From contig JBJOII010000018.1 of the NCBI GenBank assembly GCA_046047235.1, positions 1 to 47,464 of the forward strand: a stretch of 47,464 nucleotides of DNA. The letters are read 5' to 3'. The position numbers and the translations under genes are program-made. This DNA comes from JBMTVN01 sp046047235. Its GTDB lineage: Bacteria > Verrucomicrobiota > Verrucomicrobiia > Limisphaerales > JAHDYP01. This document shows, one piece after another, positions 41,431-47,464 of the stretch; positions within the stretch are counted from its first letter, which is position 1; each line of letters starts with the position of its first letter. The notes below the pieces were generated by a model. The model saw only the letters and a program-made list of their open reading frames with translations. It searched no databases and was not told the origin of the DNA.

Positions 41431-41503
41431 AATTAGGGCATTCGAATGGACGGCGGCATAGTGCCTGCCGTGGCCCGAAGCACCGGCCACGCGATCAAGC
41501 ACG

Positions 41504-41791
41504 ATGAAAGCCATGAACCGCACCACAAAACACTGGATTCAACGCCTCCTCTACTTCCTCGGATTCCTGGTCCTTGGGCCTGCGATCGGCATTTGCGGGG
41601 CACTCCTGCTGGCCGCTCTTGGCAACTACTCCGGCATACATCACCTGCCCTCAATAGCCTTGCCCGCCGGGATCCTCCTCACGCTCACCATCCCGGTGAC
41701 CAGCGCATGGTCCGCCTACCTAAAGGCGCACCCCAAACCACGCTTCCTTCCAAAACACCAACGCCGGCAGCCCAACGTGGTCGGACCATAG
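41504..41791 (+). CDS. Small membrane protein, two transmembrane segments
   Basis: 95 residues (91 if the start is ATG 41513). Two hydrophobic helices, LLYFLGFLVLGPAIGICGALLLAAL and IALPAGILLTLTIPVTSAWSAYL, and a basic C-terminal tail. Function unknown. The final residues QPNVVGP and the stop are encoded by the left terminal repeat of element copy C, so the natural C-terminus may have been different. Divergent from the old yellow enzyme gene and perhaps sharing its operator. Confidence 0.6.
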   Translation: MKAMNRTTKHWIQRLLYFLGFLVLGPAIGICGALLLAALGNYSGIHHLPSIALPAGILLTLTIPVTSAWSAYLKAHPKPRFLPKHQRRQPNVVGP

Positions 41792-42008
41792 CAACTCCTT
41801 CTCACCGTGAACGTTATGCCGAAAAAGGAGGGTTCTACATGCCTATGGAGCGCTTTTTGGGGCAAAAAAGCGACCCATAGCGTCCGGCCAATTCCCGCTC
41901 GCGTATGGGCCAGAAAACAGGCCCAAAAAGCGGTCCATAGGCCATTTTTAGGGGCTATGAACGAGGTTAACCACTTCCATTGCAAAAGGTTGCCGTGGTC
42001 CGACGACG
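41776..42008 (+). mobile_element. Twin-hairpin MITE-like element, full copy C (233 bp)
   Basis: Left end CGTGGTCGGACCATAGCAAC, inside the 3' end of the small membrane gene; right end GGTTGCCGTGGTCCGACGAC, 7 bases before the ligase stop. Hairpin 1 arms are CTATGGAGCGCTTTTT and AAAAAGCGACCCATAG (41841-41880 region); hairpin 2 arms are TATGGGCC and GGTCCATA, enclosing AAAACAGGCCCAAAAAGC. It fills exactly the gap between two convergent genes. Confidence 0.85.
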
Positions 42009-42015
42009 ACAGTTA

Positions 42016-43986
42016 TTACTGGACCAGCAGGTCCAGTAATTGGTCTTCGGAGAGGATCACGGTTCCCTGCTTGGCGGCTTTCTTCAGCTTGCTCGATCCA
42101 CTGTTGGGATCGGCCGCCACTAAATGCGTGACCTTGCTGGAAAATGTGTCGGTGTAAATGTCCCCAGCCCCTTCGATCAATGCCTTAAAGTGGTTCTTCG
42201 GTTTGGAGAGACTGCCGGTGATACAGAAAATCCGAGCATCGGGACGAACAGTTGGCCGGTCTTCACTCGCAGCCTTCAACCTCACCCCGTTGAGGAGCAG
42301 TTTTTCAATCAAAGGACGGGCAGCCTGAATGTCCCTGACTATCCGGCCCGCGATATTCGGAACTCCGGCCTCAACCGCCAGCTCCAGAAGCTTCTTCTCA
42401 TCGAGCCAATCCGCCAACTGATCCATTCGGCCGGGGACGTTCTGCTGGATCATCTCCACGCGGCGTCGACCCAAGCCAAAGATCCCCAAAGCACCCAGGA
42501 AGTCGCTGAGAACCAACACCCGACAACGATCGATCTCCGCCAACACTTTGGCCGCCCGCTTTGCGCCCAGCCTGACTTTGCCACTGAGCACCAGCTCCGC
42601 CATCTCCTGCTCCCGCGGATGCAGGGTATAGAGATCCGCCGCATCCCGCACACCCATGTCACGAATCAGGGCTTCCAGCAGGTTATCACCCACACCCAGA
42701 ACATTCAGTGCAGTTAGGTAGCGCTCAATCTTTCCAGCCACCTTCGCCGGACATTCACCATTCTGACAGTAAACCGCCGTGCTCTCCTCACCCGATACGT
42801 TGTCGCGCCGCCCCACCTCGCCTCCACACACCGGACACGCCACCGGCTCAGGGATCGGCTGCCGCCCTTCGCCCTGGCTGACCACCTCGATGATTCGCGG
42901 AATAATGTCGCCAGCTTTGATCACATAAATCTCGTCACCCAGTGCCGCGCCCAACTCCCGGATATTCTCCCAATTGCACAGCGAAGCGCTGGTCACGGTG
43001 GTGCCACCAATCTGCACAGGATCAAACTCGGCTGTCGGGATGATCGCCCCGGTGTGCCCCACGCTGATGTGTGCTTTCCGCAAAATGCTCTTTGCTCCTT
43101 CCGCCGCAAACTTCACCGCAACCTGACCCTTCGGACGCCCGTCGGTCTCCCCCATGTCCTGTTGCAAATGCAGGTCGTTCAGCTTCACCACCAGGCCATC
43201 AATCCAATAAGGCAGAGACTTCCGCGCCTCAGTAGTGCGCACGAAAAACTCCCACACCGCCGCTGCATCGCCCAACACGCTCGGTGCAGTGCTGAAACCC
43301 ATCGCACGCAACAACGATTCCTGCTCCGCTTCACTCGTCCCCAGCAAGGCACCATCCATCGCGTGTAGACGAAAGGCGAACACCTGCAGCAGATCGCTCT
43401 GAGAACCATTCTTCCTTCGGGCAATCCCCACCGCACTGTTCCGCGGATTGGACAACCTGTCGGTATCCACCTGCCCCTGCCAATCCTCCAATGTCAGAAT
43501 CACCTCACCGCGAACGAAGCCGGTGAAGGGCGTCCCGTCCTGCATCAAGGCAATCGAGGGGAGGTTGCGAAAGCTCAGTGCGTTGCTCGTGATATCCTCA
43601 CCCTCGCGGCCATCCCCGCGTGACACCGCCCGCACGAGCCGGCCACTCCCATACTCAAAGGAGAAGGAGCCACCATCCATCTTGTAGCCCGCATGAAACA
43701 CCGGATCCGCCACACCCGTGGCCTTCACCACGTTCTCCACCCAGTCGTCAAATTCTTTCCGGTTCGTGGCCTTCGCCTGTGATCCCATCGGGATCTGATG
43801 CCGGAACTTGGTCAGAATGTTCTGTGCCGACCCCACCCGGCCCAGCCGCGGATCCGTCGGATCCAGCTCCGCCAGCTCGTCCCGCAGCCGGTCATACTGC
43901 GCATCCTCCATGATGGGGCTGCCCCCGTTGTAGTACGCAATGTCCGCCCGATCAATCAACCGCCTCAGTTCTTCAAGTCGTTCCAT
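42016..43986 (-). CDS. ligA: Divergent NAD-dependent DNA ligase (LigA family)
   Basis: 656 residues from ATG 43986. The layout is that of LigA: domain Ia (AYYNGGSPIMEDAQYDRLRDELAELDP), adenylation domain with GYKMDGG (K102, D104), VSRGDGREGEDITSN, VRGEV, NPRNSAVG and YWIDGLVVK, OB fold (VGHTGAIIPTAEFDPVQIGG; IKAGDIIPRIIEV), Cys4 zinc finger (CPVCGGEV ... YCQNGECPAK), HhH region (ALGIFGLGRRRVEMI) and BRCT domain (ARIFCITGSLSKPKNHFKALIEGAG ... VTHLVAADP). The residue two before the catalytic Lys is Gly (G100), where LigA enzymes normally have Glu. This may be a second, specialised ligase. Symbol given for the family only. Confidence 0.88.
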   Translation of the reverse strand: MERLEELRRLIDRADIAYYNGGSPIMEDAQYDRLRDELAELDPTDPRLGRVGSAQNILTKFRHQIPMGSQAKATNRKEFDDWVENVVKATGVADPVFHAGYKMDGGSFSFEYGSGRLVRAVSRGDGREGEDITSNALSFRNLPSIALMQDGTPFTGFVRGEVILTLEDWQGQVDTDRLSNPRNSAVGIARRKNGSQSDLLQVFAFRLHAMDGALLGTSEAEQESLLRAMGFSTAPSVLGDAAAVWEFFVRTTEARKSLPYWIDGLVVKLNDLHLQQDMGETDGRPKGQVAVKFAAEGAKSILRKAHISVGHTGAIIPTAEFDPVQIGGTTVTSASLCNWENIRELGAALGDEIYVIKAGDIIPRIIEVVSQGEGRQPIPEPVACPVCGGEVGRRDNVSGEESTAVYCQNGECPAKVAGKIERYLTALNVLGVGDNLLEALIRDMGVRDAADLYTLHPREQEMAELVLSGKVRLGAKRAAKVLAEIDRCRVLVLSDFLGALGIFGLGRRRVEMIQQNVPGRMDQLADWLDEKKLLELAVEAGVPNIAGRIVRDIQAARPLIEKLLLNGVRLKAASEDRPTVRPDARIFCITGSLSKPKNHFKALIEGAGDIYTDTFSSKVTHLVAADPNSGSSKLKKAAKQGTVILSEDQLLDLLVQ

Positions 43987-44100
43987 GGCCAAGGAGGCAA
44001 ATCGTAGTCCATTCCCACCCAAAAAGACAGTGGATCGATGCCGTATAACAACGCTCCGGCCCCTGCCTGAAGGAAGTCCGCCGTCAGTTCGTTGCAGCAT

Positions 44101-44136
44101 AAAAAACGGGCGCCGGCCCCTCGCCGACGCCCGTTC
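44101..44136 (-). terminator. Rho-independent terminator after the GH2 gene
   Basis: On the minus strand the hairpin AACGGGCG ... CGCCCGTT, with an inner CGGC/GCCG stem, ends in a run of six T (44101-44106). It lies 36 bases past the GH2 stop and before the ligase gene, so the two genes are separate transcription units. Confidence 0.85.
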
Positions 44137-44171
44137 GCTAACAGTCCAGGTCCGCCCTGACCTGCAACAGC

Positions 44172-46967
44172 TCACCGCATCTGCAATACGACGGTCGGTT
44201 CTACGGCGTAACGGCCGAAATCCTCACCGTAAATGGCCAACCCACCCGGCAGCGCGTCGTCAACTTCCAGACGAATCACGATCTCACCCGTGCGAGCCGA
44301 TTCGGCCAGCGCGTCCACTGGCAACGGAACGGCAACAAGATACCCGTAAGAACCCGCCTCACGCAGCTTGTGATCACGCGGCTGCGCATGCCATGACAAG
44401 ATGCCCCGATGGTCGGCCGGATCGTCCTGCAGTTCCACCGAACCCGCCGCACGGCCGTTCACGCGCACACGCACCGAGCTCGGATAGGCCACCGCGTCCG
44501 TCATCGGATAGGCATTCGGATTCAGGCTCGGATCCAGCGTCCCCTTGCCGCGCATGAAGTCGCCCTCGACCTTGCCGGCACCCTGGCGGTCTTTGCCGTG
44601 CAAACGCTTGGCCGAGGCCTCCACCAGGAAGGTCGCGCCAAGAAGGCGATCGATCTTCACCTCCTCCGGCCAGGCATACCGGTACTCGAAGGATCCTGCC
44701 CCCGCCCCGTTCACCTTCAGGCCGTCCAGCACATTCCACTGCTTCACTGTCCATTCCTGGGCACTGAACTCAGCCGCAGGTTTGCGCAGCACACGCAGCT
44801 CCGTGCCATCCGACCGCAGCTTCTCCTCCCGCGGCGCTGCCCCATCCTTCACGCGGAATGTCGTAAAGTTGCGATGCAGCACAGCACCAGCCTCGTTCTC
44901 CAGCCGCAACGCCAAGACCGCCACAGCAGGATGGCTCGGCATCCGCACCCGCATGGGCTTCAAATCCTCCGCCATCCATGGCTTGAAACGAATCACCTGC
45001 GAAGACTCCGTGTAGACCTCACCCCGACCCAACCCATCCCACCCATATAACTCCGCCTTCAACACCAGGTTGCCCCCGGGTGAAACATCCGTCAGGAAGG
45101 AGGCAAACATCGGAACCTCCACAGTCTCGCCCGGCTTGACGTCGCGACACAAATCGCTGCCAGTCGAAATATAGAACAGCGAGTGCAGGTCGCGCAGGCT
45201 CATCCCGCCTACCAGTTCATCCATCCCGGTGACCTTGTCCGAACGGTCGAACCGATAATATCCGTTCCATTCGTTGGTCACGTCATGGTGTTCGGTATAG
45301 AGCCAGCCGCAGATTTTCGGATGACGGCGAAACTCATTGATCATGATGTGATAGTCCCAGGTGTAGTCCACATCGCCTGCGCTGCCTTCATAACCCCATA
45401 CGTTGCCGCATTCGCTGTTTAACAGCAGCTGGCCGGACTGCTGGTTGCCCCCAATGAAGTTCCAGGTCGAGCCCGGATGCGTATCGCGCACGACCTGCTC
45501 CAGATGCTCCTTCCATTCATAACCCGGCAGGTACTTGTGCCAGCTGTTGATGTCGGTCTCCACGTGGTCCAGGTTGCACGGCGAGTTGTCTTCCACCAGA
45601 CGTGTCGGATCCAGCTGCTTCGTCAACCGCACCACGGACGCTACCCACTCCTGGGTCTCGGGCAGGTAGGCGCGCTGCTCACCCTTGCCGGTGAACAATC
45701 CCCAGGTTTCGTTGAACGGCACCCACGAAAAAATGGACGGATGGTTGAAATCGCGTTCAATCATTCCGCGCAGCGCAATGTCGATCTCCTTGCGCATCTC
45801 CTCACCCGGCTCACCCCAGCTGTTCGGAACATCCGCCATGACCAGCAAACCCAGCTTGTCCGCCCAATAAATCTTCCGCGGGACATCCACCTTCACATGA
45901 AACCGGTTGGCGTTCAGCCCAATCCGCTTCGAACGCAAAATCTCGTCCCGCATAAACGCATCGCTCGGGAACGTATAATACCCCTCCGGATGATAGGACT
46001 GGTCCAAAGTAATCTGCAGGTAGATCGGCTTCCCGTTCAACGCCACCCAGTTGTGCCCGTGGCCTGGCAACGGCATCACACTGATGGATCGCATGCCAAA
46101 ATAGGCTCCCACCGTGTCGACCGCACCACCGGCCCTCAGGTTCGCCTTCACTTCATACAGGAACGGATCCTCCAGGGACCACAAGTGCGCGTCGCGGATC
46201 GCAATTTCCCCGCTCACTTCCTTTGCTCCTTCAGCCACTTCCATGACAGCCGTCTTGACCCCGCCGGTCTCAAAGGCCAACTCAAACCGCGTCCCGGCCG
46301 GGGCCGGATCACTCAGCTCCACCTTCACCTTCACCCGGGGCAACTCACGCAGCTCAGGCGTAAAATACAGGGTCTTCACGTGAACAGCAGGACGGGCCTC
46401 CAGATAAACGGTCTGCCAAATCCCCTTCGCCTCGCCATAGCCCTGCTTGCCCTCCAACTTGAATGGATGCGGCAGATCATCCACCCGCAATACCAGCGAC
46501 TGCTCCTTGCCCCACTCCACATGTGACGTCAACTCCATCTCAAACTGAGTATACCCACCGCGATTCGAGCCGATTGGCTTCCCATCCAGCCAACCCTGCG
46601 TCAACCAATCACACGCCCCCACTACCAGAAACACTCGCTGCCCCTTCCAATCCTCCGGCACTTTCACCCCGCGCCCATACCAGCCAATGTCCGCCGTGTC
46701 CTCCACCCCCGATAACGGTGATCCCCACGGGAACGGAACCATGATCCGGTCAGTGAACAACTCCGGCTTCTTCTCCCAACCGTCATACGCTCCCCGGTCA
46801 TCCGCATCCGCACGAAACCCCCATTCCCCGTTCAGATTCACCCAGGCAGCACGCTCAAAGTCCGGACGAGGATGCTCCGGCAAAGGGATGTCAGCCGCAC
46901 TCAGACCGCCTACCCCCAATATCAGGGACAAGCCCAGTAGGTACGCTTTTTTGTAAGGGAAACGCAT
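44172..46967 (-). CDS. Exported GH2-family glycoside hydrolase
   Basis: 931 residues from ATG 46967, beginning with a signal peptide (AYLLGLSLILGVGGLSA). GH2 sugar-binding domain (WVNLNGEWGF ... VPFPWGSPLSG; GWYGRGVKVPEDWKGQRVFLVVGACDW), immunoglobulin-like domain (LWSLEDPFLYEV), and TIM barrel with the acid/base Glu420 in HPSIFSWVPFNETWG and the nucleophile Glu519 in LLLNSECGNVWGY. Family activities are beta-galactosidase, beta-glucuronidase and beta-mannosidase; specificity is not readable here. About 250 extra residues follow the barrel, probably further beta-sandwich domains. Periplasmic or secreted, consistent with polysaccharide use. Confidence 0.92.
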   Translation of the reverse strand: MRFPYKKAYLLGLSLILGVGGLSAADIPLPEHPRPDFERAAWVNLNGEWGFRADADDRGAYDGWEKKPELFTDRIMVPFPWGSPLSGVEDTADIGWYGRGVKVPEDWKGQRVFLVVGACDWLTQGWLDGKPIGSNRGGYTQFEMELTSHVEWGKEQSLVLRVDDLPHPFKLEGKQGYGEAKGIWQTVYLEARPAVHVKTLYFTPELRELPRVKVKVELSDPAPAGTRFELAFETGGVKTAVMEVAEGAKEVSGEIAIRDAHLWSLEDPFLYEVKANLRAGGAVDTVGAYFGMRSISVMPLPGHGHNWVALNGKPIYLQITLDQSYHPEGYYTFPSDAFMRDEILRSKRIGLNANRFHVKVDVPRKIYWADKLGLLVMADVPNSWGEPGEEMRKEIDIALRGMIERDFNHPSIFSWVPFNETWGLFTGKGEQRAYLPETQEWVASVVRLTKQLDPTRLVEDNSPCNLDHVETDINSWHKYLPGYEWKEHLEQVVRDTHPGSTWNFIGGNQQSGQLLLNSECGNVWGYEGSAGDVDYTWDYHIMINEFRRHPKICGWLYTEHHDVTNEWNGYYRFDRSDKVTGMDELVGGMSLRDLHSLFYISTGSDLCRDVKPGETVEVPMFASFLTDVSPGGNLVLKAELYGWDGLGRGEVYTESSQVIRFKPWMAEDLKPMRVRMPSHPAVAVLALRLENEAGAVLHRNFTTFRVKDGAAPREEKLRSDGTELRVLRKPAAEFSAQEWTVKQWNVLDGLKVNGAGAGSFEYRYAWPEEVKIDRLLGATFLVEASAKRLHGKDRQGAGKVEGDFMRGKGTLDPSLNPNAYPMTDAVAYPSSVRVRVNGRAAGSVELQDDPADHRGILSWHAQPRDHKLREAGSYGYLVAVPLPVDALAESARTGEIVIRLEVDDALPGGLAIYGEDFGRYAVEPTVVLQMR

Positions 46968-47040
46968 GGGCCCAACTACGCCAGAACGCCATAATAAGAG
47001 CAAGCTCCCGTGGTGCCTAATAACCCTCTAGAACACCCTC

Positions 47041-47464
47041 CCTTAAACCGCGTGAATATTCCACACATGAATAATTCCAACCCATGCAGCAAACTCATTC
47101 CATTCATGTATGGCTGCGTTCATGCGGATATCCCCACGAACCGCGGGCGCCTTCCCTTCAACCGCATGAATACTCCTCACATGAATAAACCCATCCCTTG
47201 CACCAACTTCTGCCATTCATGTAAGGCTGCGTTCATGCGGATACCCAAATGAACCGCGGACGCCTTCCCTTAAACCGCGTGAATATTCCACACATGAATA
47301 ATTCCAACCCATGCAGCAAATCATTCCATTCATGTATGGCTGCGTTCATGCGGATATCCCCACGAACCGCGGACGCCTTCCCTTAAACCGCATGAATAAT
47401 CCTCACATGAATAAACCCACCCCTTGCACCAACTTCTGCCATTCATGTAAGGCTGCGTTCACGC
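47041..47464. repeat. ABAB tandem array of 113-bp palindromic units (class 2), cut by the window edge
   Basis: Four units begin at 47041 (A), 47155 (B), 47268 (A) and 47381 (B, truncated). A and B types differ throughout (A: AATATTCCACACATGAATAATT; B: AATACTCCTCACATGAATAAAC, compared in parts), while the two A copies and the two B copies are nearly identical, giving a 227-bp super-period. Each unit nests inverted repeats: CCGCATGAA with TTCATGCGG outside, and ACATGAAT with ATTCATGT inside. The first A unit has one extra base relative to the second. No open frame of note. Confidence 0.85.

Noticed and set aside
41776..42008. Integron attC site
   Set aside because: Size and folding are suggestive, but the RYYYAAC/GTTRRRY core boxes are not at the ends, copies are dispersed and flank unrelated genes in different orientations, and no integrase is seen.
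47041..47464. CRISPR array
   Set aside because: Units are about 113 bp, alternate between two types and are similar along their whole length; there are no unique spacers between short identical repeats and no cas genes.

Overview
The window (47.5 kb, GC-rich) looks like a chromosomal segment of a Verrucomicrobiota/PVC-type bacterium. I infer this from the many exported proteins with Sec or lipoprotein signals, the FG-GAP/ASPIC, SUMF1-like, SASA and PD40 families, DUF3050, a recurrent exported-protein C-terminal module of the form 'Y-x-L-Q-x-S-x-x-L-x-x-W ... FYR', and intergenic space full of palindromic repeats. No rRNA, ordinary tRNA, CRISPR or phage module is visible.

Layout, left to right. 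1-7029: the start of a gene leaving the left edge, three tandem paralogous exported proteins, a DUF3050 protein, a small lipoprotein, a VOC protein and an exported beta-propeller. 7477-19027 (minus strand): a four-gene exported-protein operon led by a 2252-residue RHS/YD-repeat protein with an N-terminal dockerin-like domain. It continues with a propeller/TSP3 protein, a Gly-rich protein and a protein with a cohesin-like domain. 19403-24718: an RNA-repair locus, with the sigma54 activator RtcR facing a sigma54-type promoter, a tRNA-like (Y-RNA-like) noncoding segment, a slipin, the RNA ligase RtcB and the cyclase RtcA. 25022-25665: a VapBC toxin-antitoxin pair. 25970-31995: a SASA-type esterase, then a tight operon of a propeller, a SUMF1-like lipoprotein, an MBOAT O-acyltransferase and an SGNH-like partner, which suggests surface polysaccharide O-acetylation. 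32220-34929 (minus strand): a large exported protein of unknown function and a second SUMF1-like lipoprotein. 35189-41791: an ASPIC/FG-GAP protein, an HpcH/HpaI aldolase, a Tat-type PD40 lipoprotein, a gene relic, an old yellow enzyme with a probable operator, and a small membrane protein. 42016-46967 (minus strand): a divergent NAD-dependent DNA ligase and an exported GH2 glycosidase.

The intergenic DNA carries three repeat classes. (1) A MITE-like element of about 234 bp with inverted ends close to CGTSGTCGGACCAYRGCAAC and two internal hairpins, in three full copies (25713, 39649, 41776) and two shortened ones (19116, 37095). Two copies supply the last codons of a neighbouring gene. (2) ATTCATG/TTCATGCGG nested palindromes, alone near 7119 and as an ABAB higher-order tandem array at the right edge. 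(3) Pyrimidine-rich CTTCCCGCT/CTGCGC tracts, often beside perfect but mutually unrelated hairpins.

The best candidates for something new are the dockerin/cohesin pairing inside the RHS operon, the tRNA-like RNA in the RtcR-controlled slipin-rtcB-rtcA operon, and the twin-hairpin element with its invariant loop. Functions are read from motifs by eye; no database search or folding program was run.
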